NCBI RefSeq assembly: GCF_051106095.1
Contig: NC_135786.1
Location: 214,341,001-214,405,000, forward strand
Length of the DNA: 64,000 nucleotides
Direction of reading: 5' to 3'
Source: Pogona vitticeps
Taxonomy: Eukaryota; Chordata; Lepidosauria; Squamata; Agamidae
Both the position numbers and the translations under genes were made by a program. The notes under the pieces are model-generated. The model had not been told where the DNA came from. It was given only the letters and a program-made list of their open reading frames with translations, and ran no database searches. This document shows, piece by piece, positions 10,744 to 21,548 of this stretch. The stretch's first letter is position 1. The number at the start of each line of letters is the position of its first letter.

Positions 10744-11509
10744 TGTAGCAATCACCCTGCTTTGGCTCAGGCAGAAGATTATTGGCATGTACCAATGAGA
10801 GCTGTTGGGAGGCGGAGCCAGAGAAACTAGAAAGAAGAGGTGAGTCAGAGTCTAGGGCAGGGGTGTCCAACCTTTCACCTTCCCTGGGCCACACTAGAAG
10901 ATGAAAATTTGGTTTGGGCCGCACCTACATTTGGTTTGGGCCGCATGGGGGGCAGCCCTAGCCATCCTCTGCAGCCCCGTTCCAAGCGCGCTTACCGGCA
11001 ATGTGATCTCAGACAGCAGAAGCTGCCAGCTTTGACTCCGGTGGGAGGGGGTCCACCTATTGATGGGGATGGCGCAATACAGTCACGCAGCCCCCTGTCC
11101 CCTCCCCTCCCACTCCTTCCTTCCCTCTCTCCCCCTCTACTGTTGTGACATGTCCTGGCCACATTCCGGCCGCAAGTGCCAGCAGTGTAACTTGAAACTT
11201 TGGAATTTCTTGCACTGTGCCACATTATGAGCTGACCTGGGCCGCATGCGGCCCTCGGGCCGCAGGTTGGACAAGCCTGGTCTAGGGCATTCAGACAGAG
11301 AAGAGAAAAGAGAGTTTAGGTTTGAGGCAGAGAGAGTGTTTAAGGAGTGATTAGTCACCTGTATCGATTAAGATAGAAGAGGTTAAAGTAAAATACTGAA
11401 GCTTTGTGTAATTTTAAGAATGTGCTTAAGAACTATTCCTAAAACAACTTGTAATCAATAAACTTGTTTCTGTTTAAAAGTTCAGTACTGAATGGACCTC
11501 AGTCTTTCA
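10744..11509 (+). mobile_element. candidate LTR fossil (Gypsy-like), split by hAT MITE
   Basis: Removing the hAT insert at 10858-11279 leaves about 340 bp that starts TGTAGCAATC and ends AGTCTTTCA. It has a CCAATGAGAG box and an AATAAA signal about 50 bp before the end. A TGGTGGCAG word at 11540-11548 lies about 30 bp downstream, where a primer site would be expected and where many reptile Gypsy-type elements have this word. No coding part is attached. It is old. The call rests on layout only. Confidence 0.35.
10858..11279 (+). mobile_element. hAT MITE with perfect 8-bp target duplication
   Basis: The element starts CAGGGGTGTCCAACCT and ends with AGGTTGGACAAGCCTG, an imperfect inverted terminal repeat. 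It is flanked by the exact 8-bp duplication GTCTAGGG at 10850-10857 and 11280-11287, as hAT transposases make. Inside are 'ccctgggccacac', 'tttgggccgcac' and 'gggccgcatgcggccctcgggcc', typical of non-autonomous Charlie-type elements. It is 422 bp with no transposase. The intact duplication suggests it is young relative to its host sequence. Confidence 0.9.
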
Positions 11510-11589
11510 TAGGAAATATAGATTGATAAATAGATCAACTGGTGGCAGTGTGTTAAAGGGCGTGAGCTCTGTGTTTGGTGAATCAAGCA

Positions 11590-12965
11590 GGGGTCACGGG
11601 GTAAACGTCACAATGGACCTAAGAACAAGGATAACTAAGGTCCCATGGCAGGAGATCCTAACAAGAAAAGGAGCCCAAGAAGGGTGGGAACTTCTAAAAA
11701 AAGAAATTCTAAAGGCACAACTACAAACAATTTCAACAAGAAAAAAAGGTGGGAGGTGGCAAAAAAGGTCAGTGTGGCTTCACAAAAAGCTCAGGGAGGA
11801 TCCAAATACCAGAAGAGACATGTACAGGCAATGGAAAGGCCAGGCCACCAAGGATGAGTACCGACAAATAGCAAAGAAATACAGGGATGGCATTAGGAAG
11901 GCAAAAGCTGAGAATGAGCTGAGGTTAGCTAGAGACATTAAAAGCAATAAAAAAGCATTCTTCAGGTATGTGAGTAGTAAAAGAAAAACAAAAGACATTG
12001 ATAACATGACAAAGAAAAGGCAGAGGTACTCAATTCAGTCTTTTCCCATAAGACAGACTATGAACTTCCAAACAAATTGGAAGTGCAAGTTGGGGGGAGG
12101 GGACAGGATTGCAGCTGGAGGTTGATAAACAAATAGTCAAGGAATACCTTACCACCTTGAACGAGTTCAAATCTCCAGGGCCGCATGGACTGCATCCAAG
12201 AGAACTGAAGGAATTGGCTGAAGATCTTTCAGAACCACTATCCATTATTTTCTTGAAATCATGGGAAATGGATGAGGTGCCAGAGGAATGGAAGAGTGCC
12301 AATGTTGTCCCTATCTTTAAAAAGGGCAAAAGAGAGGAACCTGGGAACTACAGGTCAGTCAGCCTGACATCAATCCTAGGCAAAATTCTGGAACAGATCG
12401 TAAAGCGGTCATTGTGCATGCACCTAGAAAACAATGCAGTAATAACTAGAAGCCAACACGGATTTGTCAAGAACAAATCCTGCAAGACTAATCTGATCTC
12501 ATTTTTTGATCAGGTCACCTCCCTGATAGACAAAGGGAATGCTGTAGACATAGTATATCTTGACTTCAGCAAAGCTTTCGACAAAGTGCCCCATGATATC
12601 CTGATTAGCAAGTTAACTAGGTGTGGGCTGGATAGATCAATTGTCAGGCAGATACACAATTGGCTACAGAATCGTACTCAGAGGGTGATGATTAATGAGT
12701 CCTTCTCTAACTGGGAGTTGGTAACAAGTGGGGTACCCCAAGGGGCCCAGTGCTCTTCAATATTTTTATTAATGACTTGGATGAGGAAATGCAGGGAATG
12801 CTTGTCAAATCAGGAGTTGGTGAGTGCTCCAACACTGGAGGCATTCAAGAAAAACTTGGCAGAAATGCTCTGATTGTATTCCTGCACTGAGCAGGGGGTT
12901 GGACTTGATGGCCTTGTAATCCCCTTCCAACTTCACTTTTCTATTGTTCTATGATTTCTATGATA
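11590..12965 (+). mobile_element. CR1 LINE, 5' truncated and internally deleted
   Basis: The first frame (to about 12000) encodes the CR1 linker before the reverse transcriptase ('VPWQEIL', 'YRQIAKKYRDGIRKAKAENE', 'LARDIKSNKKAFFRYVS', 'KRKTKD'). After a frame change near 12050, the next frame (12109-12770) carries the reverse transcriptase core: 'SPGPHGLHPRELKELAE', 'VVPIFKKGKREEPGNYR', 'SQHGFVKN', 'VYLDFSKAFDKVPHDIL' and 'TSGVPQG'. It then passes through 'NIFINDLDE' in another phase. The catalytic ADD block and the rest of the ORF are absent: sequence jumps at about 12800 to the 3' UTR ('ctggaggcattcaagaa', 'gagcagggggttggacttgatgg'). The usual ATTCTATGAT-type end closes it. No endonuclease is present. 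It is dead on arrival or early deleted. Confidence 0.92.
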
Positions 12966-13182
12966 ACTTACTATGCAAGCAATGGGATTTCAGCCAATGA
13001 AGTGGGAATGAGATGGTGTGATCCCAAATATAGCATTTAATGTCTGCAGCCCTGTGTGGCACAGTATGTGTTCCCACTTCCACTAGATTTAGTGGAGACG
13101 AGTTACAAATGCTAACAGGTTCTCATCTGGTTAAAACATGGATGAGAAACCACCAAGGAATACCAGGTGCTATATTGAGAAG
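12966..13182. other. unassigned sequence
   Basis: Nothing recognised between the CR1 tail and the next SINE. Confidence 0.4.
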
Positions 13183-13370
13183 GGGCCATAGCTCAGTGGT
13201 AGAACACAGTCCTGGATTCAATTTCCAAAATTTCCAGGTAAGGATAAGAAATAATTTTGCCTGAAGCCCAGAGAATTGCTGCTATTTGGAGTTGCTAATG
13301 CTGGGAGGCATGGAGCAAAGGTCTCAATCAGTAGAAGGCAGTGCCTTGTACTTCTGTCCTAGCAATGCAA
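13183..13370 (+). mobile_element. tRNA-headed SINE, type C
   Basis: It begins 'ggggccatagctcagtggtagaacac' with an A-box-like word, then 'tcctggattcaatttcc' as a worn B box. The body follows ('tttgcctgaagcccagagaattgc', 'gtctcaatcagtagaaggcag'), the layout of the reptile SINE whose consensus runs 'gcctgagaccctggagagc'. It is diverged. A second copy lies at 57745. Confidence 0.6.
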
Positions 13371-15104
13371 CTCTACATGGCTAGATCCAGCTGCTGATGT
13401 CAAGTGTATGTGGAGCACCTTAGACACTATGTCTAAGTGTCTATATAGGTGTCCATATTGGTCCTCTCTTGTAAAGTTGTGAAGAATGAACATTACTTTT
13501 TTGTTGCTGAAGCCCACTGCTTCGTACCCTTCTGTACCCCTTTAAAACAAAACAAATATCTGGCCCACAAACATGTCTTGAGGAATTCTAGCATCCACAA
13601 AGAGCCTTGAAAATTCCCCAATGGGAGGGAACTGTAAGCGAGTTATTATTGTCATGGAGATGATACCATGTGGAGAAATACAAAGCTTTACACTCATTCT
13701 CAGGCTTCCTCTTTTCCCAGACTGATGCTCTGCTTGGTAGGAAACTCATGCCAAATGACAGCCACTTCCAGCTCCACAGAGACGCTCTGTGTTTCAGTAA
13801 ACTGCAAATGGAAACATGAACACATTTGGAAAAACAAAGGCCTGTGCCTTTGCATGGCATATCACACTTCATGGCCAATTTCAGCCTCAGAGTTCTATTG
13901 TTCTGCTGGTGATTGGCACCAGTTCCTCTCAAAGCTGCCATGGGTGTGTTTACCAACACAGCTCTCTTCTTTAACATACACCATATGTAGGAATTGCAAA
14001 GATGATGAAGAAGGATCCCATTTGTTAACTGATTAGACCTTTTTGCTTTCCTGGCCTGCATATTCTTTCTCCCTGTGGAGTCAATACTGGATGCCAAACA
14101 GAGCCCGAGATGGATACATAAGGAAAGTTTCCCGCTAGCCATAAATTTGCCTTGTTCAAGCTGTGGAGAACTGCAGACAGCAGCATTTTCCCAGAGATTC
14201 ATGTTTAACTAGCAGATCAGTTGGAAGAGAAAGATTTAACTTCTTGCCTGCCTCACCCCACCCCCCCAAAAGGAATCTTTTCTGTTTTGCCCACAGGTCT
14301 AGATCAAGTCAAATCTTGACTTTCAAAGCAGTGCAAAGGCATACTCATAAAAACCATGTTGGCTGTAATATTTTTGTGTGGAGCGGATACTGCTAGGTCT
14401 ATGGACCACTAATGCAGTGGGGCTCCATACTAGCCCTGATCTTGCTGACTGTCCATAAGAGGATCCTAACCGTCCCCAAAATATATACAAGGGGAGCAGC
14501 TTTTCAAATGTTGCTGGGCTCCTGTCATTCCTGACCATTCGTCATATGGCTGGGTGGAGGGGGGGGCAGAAGTTTTAGTCCACCTGAATCTAGAAGGCCA
14601 TATATTGCCAGAATTTGATGTAGATGTAAATGACTTTACTGAAAAGGTTAGACCTATAACGGCAGGATATACTGACAGGTCAATGGAAGCTCCCTGTTCT
14701 TATGCATTTGCCACTGAGTACAAGTGCTAGGAGGGAATTTCAACATCTTGCCCATCCAGCAACAATTGTAGTGAGCGGAATCCCAGTCTAGAAGAAACTT
14801 GAAAAAGAAATCCAGTGAAGGTTACAGTTATGTCTTTTGATTGTTCTACATGCTAGTCCAACAGTAAATCCAACAGTACCTTATTTCAATATCTGTAGTT
14901 GGCATCAGCGGTTCCTTATGGATTCAACTACCCTGGTATTTCCCACTGATTAGCCCTCCAGTAATATTGAGAAGAAAGGAGTCCTTATCCCAAATTCCAA
15001 TGCAATGAGTAAAAGATTTTGTTTACCTAATTACATCTTCCTATGATAATGTAGTCACTTTCAGCTCTAGATTCATGCTGACTAGGCTCAGTGTTTGGAA
15101 ACAT
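13371..15104. other. unassigned sequence with long open frames on both strands
   Basis: The longest open frame of the window (13588-14202, minus, 204 codons) overlaps a 122-codon plus-strand frame (13668-14036). Neither has a domain, signal peptide or family resemblance that I can see, and I see no convincing exon structure. Openness on both strands more likely reflects composition than coding. A conserved non-coding block is possible at 13690-14030. Confidence 0.35.
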
Positions 15105-15215
15105 TATTTTCTGGACTGCAGCTTCCAAAGTGACCTAACCAGCATGGCTACTCTCTGATCAGGCCGGGGGGGGGGGGGATTCTGGGAGCTGTGATCCAAA
15201 AAGGCATCCAAGCTG
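15105..15215. repeat. palindromic MITE-like repeat, diverged
   Basis: 'tttctggactgcagcttccaaa' and 'attctgggagctgtgatccaaaa' are the imperfect arms. A run of G lies in the centre. Same broad family as 1015. Confidence 0.5.
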
Positions 15216-15439
15216 TGATTAGGACAGCAAATATCCAACTACCTGAGAAATGTCCTGGTTTGCAGGTCCTTCTATTGCATTATAGTAGCAGCATTTTAGG
15301 TGTCTGTATGAGTTGCCTTGATGCTGTACAACTGGACTGCATTGCATTCACAGAGTTTTGATGGCTTCAAAGGAATGAATCCAAATGCAGGCAAATTTTT
15401 GATGGGAACAAATTCAGAGAGATGAAAAGTAGCAAATGT

Positions 15440-15660
15440 TGTTGTTGTTTCAATTTATTTATCATCCCATAGTGGTAGAGCACTCTTTTGGCAGTTTACA
15501 ATGTAATTATGCAAACAACACTTTGCTCTCTGGATACTCAGTTTACCAAGCTTGGAAGGATGGAAGGTTGAGTCAACCTTGAGCCACCTACCTGAACCTG
15601 TCAGGATGAAACTCAGGTTGTGAGCAGAGACTTGACTGCAGTACTGCAGTTTAACCACTA
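15440..15660 (-). mobile_element. tRNA-headed SINE, type A
   Basis: Minus-strand copy of the SINE at 28652. From the tail come 'cagtttacaatgtaattatg', 'aggttgagtcaaccttgagcc', then 'ctgcagtactgcagtttaacca' for the head. A GTTGTTGTTG run borders the tail. Confidence 0.8.
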
Positions 15661-16616
15661 GTTAAATGCACTAGTATTACTTACATGAGTGTCCAGAAGC
15701 CACCAAGGCCTGAAATGTTTCAGCAATTCTGCTCGTATATGAGTTGCTAGACTTTTTCTGAGCTTGGGTAAGGAGCTATTTAGTATCTCCTTGCAGACCC
15801 AGTAGAAACCCCATTTGTTCCAGTCTGGGGATACTTGGCCTGCAAAACACCATGGTGTCAAACATGATGGTGGCCATTATACATTTAGAAAGTTTATAAA
15901 TGCCTTTCATCCAGTTGTAGCAAAACATGATAGCTGTATTTTTTTCCAAAGCTTTCATGTGGGGGAGGTACATGAACCCATTGTTCAAAAATCAAAGCTT
16001 TGACCTACCCCATTCTAAATCTTCAAGGACTGCTTTGTGGTGGGAAGTATGCTTTTATTATAACAAAAAGTATGTTTCAATTCCATTGTGAAGAATTCAG
16101 GACTCATATTTGTGGTGCATGTTTTTAGCCATGTAGTGCCTTGGTGTGTGAATTAAGTTTTTCATTTTTATCAGCCAGAAGAAACAGTTTTAATCAAATC
16201 TCGAACGAACATTCATGAGAAGTGAATGATGGATTTACAACAAATATTCAGACTAGGAATTTTGGATCTGATTCAGGATGTAGGCTATATTCCGGATTGC
16301 ACTTTAATGTACATCAGACTCTTAAAACAAACAGTCTTTGCTTGATTTTGGTGCAATGCAAAACAAAAATTACTTAGTACATGAAAGAGAGGCACTTTGG
16401 TGAAGTGTGTGCTCAAATAAAAGAGCTCCAGTTTTGAATAAATGTCATGTAGAGTACAGACACAATTATCTGAATGCTCTGCAGTAACTTAACTTTTATG
16501 AGCAGCTCATGATATTTCATGTTTAGCTTATATTCCAGAGTACCTCATTACCACAATAAAAGAATTCTACTTATAGCAGGACAATGGAGCCACAGGAAGT
16601 CCTGGGACAATATTTG
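15661..16616. other. unassigned sequence
   Basis: Three short overlapping frames at 15658-16003 have no recognisable content. Nothing else recognised. Confidence 0.4.
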
Positions 16617-16671
16617 AGTTGAGTGAGTGAATGAATGCGTGAATTAATGAATGAATGAGTGAATGAATGAA
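16617..16671. repeat. (GAAT)n microsatellite, imperfect
   Basis: About 13 imperfect units of GAAT/GAGT. Confidence 0.85.
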
Positions 16672-16841
16672 AAAGATGTTCCTGCAGACTTTCCTTAAAT
16701 GTTCAAGACATAGATGGTGGTGACCAATCTACACAACAACCACTATCAGAATAGTAACATGACTAATGGAAAGCCTAGATTGAGAAAATTATTTCTTATG
16801 TACGTGCATCCCCTGGAATTGCAATGTCAATGATCCAGATA

Positions 16842-17350
16842 TTGCTTCATTCAATTACTACTATGTTTGATGTGTTACATTCAAGGTATCTATCAGTCTG
16901 GATCTGGAAATTCCACAAGATCTTGAGTTCCTCATTTTCTGACACCTTCTCTACCTGATATTCCCATGGGTTTTTGGATGCTGGCAAGTTATATTCTCTG
17001 CCTAATGACCAGTGCACTAATTTTGCTACTCTATTGTGTCTAATTTTTGTAATCTGTTTGTGCAGTCTTTGGACATTTGCAGGTGAGGTGTGACACAGTT
17101 TCATCTTTTTCTTGGCAGAGTTGATGTTTGCTGTTAGCACTAATTCCTTGAATTGTAGCTTTCATCACATTGCCTCGGAGTGCTTGTTCTTGTGCAGCAA
17201 AAATTAAGCCTTCTGTTTCTTTCTTAATGCCCCCCAGTTTTAGCCATGCCCATGTTGAATTATGATCATGCTTTCCATCAATATTTCTCAGGTGTTGTCC
17301 ATGCAGTGGTTTATTTTTCCAACTGTTTGATTTGTTTTCAGTTTTTTTTT
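16842..17350 (-). mobile_element. R4/Dong-type LINE, C-terminal region
   Basis: Minus frame 16847-17140 encodes 'HNRVAKLVHWSLGREYNLP', 'NPWEYQVEKVSENEELKILW' and 'FQIQTDRYLECNTSNIVVIE'. This matches the region before and into the restriction-like endonuclease of R4/Dong-type LINEs, where the family has 'NTPDIVVID'. The P and D of the expected PD motif read S and N here, so the nuclease site is lost. Further upstream (17141-17350) the same strand gives broken pieces of the expected 'LHGQYLRN..GKHDHNSTWAWLKLGG' and 'KKETEGLIFAAQEQALR' blocks, with a stop and small shifts. No reverse transcriptase core is seen. An old 5'-truncated copy; the clade name is from memory. Confidence 0.72.
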
Positions 17351-17585
17351 ACTATTATTCAGAAATACCAGACATGGTCAATCAAAATTATAAAAACATT
17401 GACTGGTATTATATAACAGATACAAGTTTTAACAAAAACTTAAGCATATGTTAAATATTAGTGCAGAATGTATGCTGTTCCTAATATTGCCCTTTTTTTG
17501 GTAGCTCTGATGGTGTTATTTCTGAGGTCTGCAACTGCGTGCAATACTGTGTGAAATTTCTTGATATTGTTCCCAAATATCAAGA
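17351..17585. other. possible 3' UTR or flank of a LINE
   Basis: AT-rich sequence between the R4-like fragment and a SINE. No gene seen and no clear repeat boundary. Confidence 0.3.
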
Positions 17586-17800
17586 TGATGATGATGATTT
17601 AGACTTATATACTGCCTCATAATGCTAGAACAGTCTCTGGGGGGTTTACAACATTATGCATAATTAACACATGCCCCCCCCCCCAGCAACCTGGGTACTA
17701 ATTTTAGAAGGATTGGCTTGAATTGGCTACCTGAATCTATTGAGAACTCAAGTTAGCCTTGACTGCAGTATGGTAGTTTAATCACGGAGCCACAGGGCAG
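17586..17800 (-). mobile_element. tRNA-headed SINE, type A
   Basis: Minus-strand copy with 'cttatatactgcctcataatgc', 'cagtctctggggggtttacaac', 'gcataattaacacatg', 'caacctgggtactaatttt' and 'actgcagtatggtagtttaatc'. More diverged than 28652. A run of 12 C replaces the usual short C tract. Confidence 0.75.
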
Positions 17801-18329
17801 TGGTGTAGCTACATGATCAGAATTTCAGCCATTCGACAGTGCTATGAGTTCTGCAAATATGCATGGGATTGCCACATGAGGACAGGCTTAAACTAGGGTA
17901 TAGGCAAAATTGTTTGTGCTCTGTGGTTTAAAATGAAGAAAAACAAAATTGAACAAAACCAAAATGACATTCTTCAACCACAGTTCTTTAAGTGGTAAAA
18001 GTATGCCAGTTAAGCATGTGTACTGTGTATTTTCTTATTTGAGGCCAGATGATCACAAAGCGGAAGTTCACTGCTGTATTTTAGTACCATACTATGCTGT
18101 GGTCTATGTGGCCCAAGATGGTTGGAAACATTTTTCTGACCTAAGCCAAAACAGAAAATGGTGCCTTTCAATTTGAAGTCAAGGTATGTCATGCCCATAG
18201 CTAAATAAGTTGTTCTGGTAAATGAGGCAAGAAATGCCATAAGCGCTACTCCCTGGCAGCAAAAATATAATAATAAAGAAGTGAAATAGCTAACAATTGG
18301 CTTTCCTTGCATTTCCATAATGAAATTTT
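17801..18329. other. unassigned sequence
   Basis: Nothing recognised. Frames at 17949-18318 on the two strands overlap and look spurious. Confidence 0.4.
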
Positions 18330-18460
18330 AATTCATTTTCATTCCTTATTTATTTGAATTATATGTTTTATCGTTATTTTAGCGTTGTACACCAGCTAGA
18401 GTGACCATCAGTCAGATGGGTGGTTTAAAAATCCAAAAATAAAGATTAATAAACAACACC
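18330..18460 (+). mobile_element. L2-type LINE 3' end
   Basis: 'gttgtacaccagctagagtgaccatc' and 'cagatgggtggtttaaaaatcc' followed by 'aataaagattaataaac' is the standard L2-type 3' terminus ('gttgtacaccgcctagagtgg.. gggcggtataaaaat..aataaataa'). Confidence 0.65.
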
Positions 18461-19077
18461 CAAAAGCAGTTTGCCCCCAGTTTGTTTTCTTCCTTTTCAA
18501 TGCCTCATTCCAGAAAGAATGCAGAATCAATTTTTTTGTGAGGGAGGGGTCAGAAAGAGAGTGATGCTACTTGAAATCCCATTCCCCCATTCACTTTAGG
18601 TCTTATGTCTAGGAGTAACTTGAGTTATGAGGTGTACATCTTACGAGTCTGCAGGGATGTAGAGTTAAGAAAGCATTTTAATGCCTTCAACTTTCCTTAC
18701 TACTAAGATATTCGCTGACAACCTAGGCAGGATGAGGAACTCAACAGTTCTCTCTGTGGGAGTATTTCAGGTTTATATCATGTTTGTGTTACACTCACTC
18801 TTGCAGCCGTAACAGTTGGGTTGGACCCAGATTTCAGCATGTGCAACCAGATTTTAGAGTCAGAGAAGACCCCTATCTGAAACCTCAGAAATTTGCTCTT
18901 GTTACTACAGACAATAGTTAAGGTCAAATTAAACATTAAGAAAAAATTATTTCCTGCAATTAACCCGTTTTCTTGTCTATGATGGAATTGTTTCAGAGTG
19001 ATATCTCTCAGCAATCAGATTTGCACATTCAGCCCATGTTTTCAGTCCAACGACCAATCACCAAACAGAGCACAATG
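18461..19077. other. unassigned sequence
   Basis: Nothing recognised. Confidence 0.4.
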
Positions 19078-19885
19078 CAGTGGTGTCTCAACTTACGAAC
19101 ATCTCGACTTATGACCATTTCAAGTTATGGCCATTTCGAGTTGCTTCGACTTGCGGTCGGAGCTTTGCGTTACAACCAAAAAAAGGCAGGGAAAAAAGGT
19201 GGGGAATTCAAATTGCTAACTGTTGGTAGGCAAAGAGGCTGCTTCTTTGTAGTTCTTTCACCCCAACGGTTAGAGTGAGTGCGATTGGAGGAGGATTTGG
19301 ACTGCCTAGTAAGGTAAGGTGCTGCTTTCTGCTTTTAAAAAACGTGCTCTGGGTGGGTTTTGCAGCGTGGTTTTGGGCTGGGTGGTGGGGTTATGTTTCT
19401 GTGCTGTGACAAGTCTTGGAGGGTTTGTTTTTTGGCGGGTTTCCCTATTTCCAATGAGACTTGGGGGGTTTGATTGCTTTTTGGATTTTTCCCCCCATTT
19501 CCAATGGGTCTTGGGGTGGTTGCTTGCTTTTGGGGTTTTTTTCCATTTCTGATAGGTCTTGCGGGGCTTGGTTGCTTTTTGCTTTGCTTTTTTGCATTTC
19601 TGATGGGTCTTGCATACTTCACTTGCTTTTGCTTTGCTTTTTTGCATTTCCGATGGGTCTTGCATTCTTTGCTTGCTTTTTCCTCTCCTTCGGCCGGAAC
19701 AGATTAATCATGTTACTGATGGGTCTTGCAGTGATTTTTGCGTTGTGTGAGATTTTTTTCTTCAGCCAGAAGGATTAATTGCATTTCAGTGCATTCCTAT
19801 GGGAAATGGTGCTTCGACTTATGACCATTTTGAGTTACGACCGGAGTTTCGGAACCAATTAAGTTTGTAAGTCGAGGCATGACTG
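19078..19885 (+). mobile_element. Tigger-type MITE, third subfamily, enlarged
   Basis: It begins CAGTGGTGTCTCAACTTACG and ends GTAAGTCGAGGCATGACTG. The right flank is TA (19886-19887); the left flank is TG. Words such as 'cgacttatgaccatttcaag' near the left end recur in similar form near the right ('cgacttatgaccattttgag'). At 808 bp it is two to three times longer than its relatives, largely because of an internal tandem array (19436-19740). No transposase is encoded. Confidence 0.8.
19436..19740 (+). repeat. degenerate minisatellite inside a MITE
   Basis: About six units of roughly 50 bp, each starting with 'catttc(c/t)(a/g)atgggtcttg' and followed by a T-rich stretch such as 'gcttgctttttgctttgc'. 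Later units are closer to one another than the first two. The array keeps frames open by chance on both strands (19319-19778 plus, 19306-19665 minus), which gives Gly/Phe-rich or Lys/Pro-rich nonsense proteins. Confidence 0.75.
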
Positions 19886-19887
19886 TA

Positions 19888-21531
19888 ACTGCAAGAATCA
19901 TAGAAATCATAGTATGTAGATGCTATGGCAAACATATGTTTTCTACCACTTGATGGAGCACCCCTTCCAAAAGTACACTAAGGATGTTGTCTAATTTGCC
20001 CCTTTATAATACCTTTAGCTGTTGTAGCATTTTAACTCCCATCAGTTATATCCAATTTAAGTAATGATGCAGGATAAAGGGAATTGGAGGGTCACATGTT
20101 GCTCTCTGCTGATACAGCTCTGTCATATATTGGGGCTATAGTAAAAGCTATCAGAGTTTCAAAAATGGACTTCAGAGAGAGGAGGATGGCTTGAGTCAGG
20201 GTTCTCTTGGCACTATCACCTCCAGTATAAGACTCCCCAGCCTTCCTCACTTCCTGGCTTGCTTTATCTGTGGGATTTGAAAAACCAAATGAAAACAGAT
20301 TTATTTTGTTAAACTTTTAAAGGATTTTTAATGATTTCTCTAGCTTTTAAGTTGTTACATATTGATGTTCTATTGAAACATTGTTATTAAGCTATATCTT
20401 TGCTACCTTAAACATTTTGGAAGGCAGGGTTAAAAAAAAGCCATACAAATAAATGCATATTTTGATAAAATAAAGAACACTACCTTAACAGTTTAAAATT
20501 ACGATGCATTTTCTGCTATGATTTAATTGTCCTATTACCTAGCAACTATTTGGCCCATGCTTCATGCACCAGTAGTAATACAGAGCGTATACAGAAAGAA
20601 AGCATGGAAGCTAGAAATATTTTTTCACTGAATTTCTTGATGAAGAAAAATCTCCTTAATAGAGAATTTTCCATTGTTTCCATTTTACAAAACGTAATTT
20701 TTTTTTCTTACCTAAATCAACTTGACAGTGTCCCTTTAAGCTTTTCATTATGTGGATTCTTTCAGTTATTGTTCACTTGTCTGCTTTTCATTTATATACA
20801 TTTTCTTTTAGTGCAACAATGGGCTGGTTTACTTTTAATATTGTTGTAGCACGCAAGCAATAAAAGAATGACATCTCTTTGAAACCTACACATCTTTTGC
20901 TCCACATAAAATACAGTGTGGGAATTTCAACAAAGTAGCAGGAAGAGTTTTACTGATGGATGCAGGGTTTTTCCCCTTTTTCTTTTTTCTAAATAAAGCA
21001 TGAAGTGCTTAAGACATAGAGCTTACATTGGATCCAGATGAAATTATAATTAAGGTAAATTTACCCATTCCGGTAGCTTCATTCTAAGTACAGTATGACT
21101 AAGTCTAGATCCAACCAGTTGCTTTGGCCACAAGGCCTTTGGAGTTGTCTCTCCTTTCCGTTTGCAGAAGAACTCAGATCTCAAGGCCATCTAAATGAGT
21201 CTCTGCTCTAGCCAGGGGGCTCAGGGGGTCTGGTTCCTTATCAGTAGAGACAAATAAATGACCTTCTACACACCCTCAAGTTTCTGTCATCCTTCTGAGA
21301 TGAGGTGGTTTTGGACTTGGGCAGGTGGTGGACCATCCATCTAATCCCCCTTCTTCTTCAGGCAGCAGGGGTGAGGGTATGAGGTATAGATCGTACATGA
21401 GAGGAGGCTGGGTTAAAAAATTTGGTTTTATCTCAGCTGACTCCATCTTTATTTTGCCAGGCCCAATGGTCACAGGGTGCCACTGCCTCAGAGCTTAGTT
21501 GCTATCTTCATAGTAGCTAAGATGAATTTTC
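19888..21531. other. unassigned sequence, possible L2-like tail
   Basis: Mostly nothing recognised. At 20275-20475 the T-rich sequence ending 'ttggaaggcagggttaaaaaaaagcc' then 'atacaaataaatgc' looks like a LINE 3' UTR and tail of L2 type, but the match is weak. Confidence 0.35.
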
Positions 21532-21548
21532 TCAGCTGCAGTATATTA

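Noticed and set aside
10840-11225. Pro/Ser-rich and Arg/Gly-rich frames
   Set aside because: They lie within the hAT MITE and its GC-rich centre.
13183-13230. Functional tRNA gene
   Set aside because: Only a worn A box and B box with the rest of a SINE following; no cloverleaf.
13588-14202. 204-codon minus-strand frame as a host gene
   Set aside because: No domain, no homology I recognise, an overlapping long frame on the other strand, and no convincing exon signals.
19306-19778. Lys/Pro-rich and Phe/Gly-rich frames as a repetitive secreted protein
   Set aside because: They come from the minisatellite inside a MITE, are open on both strands and in several phases, and lack a signal peptide with a sensible start.
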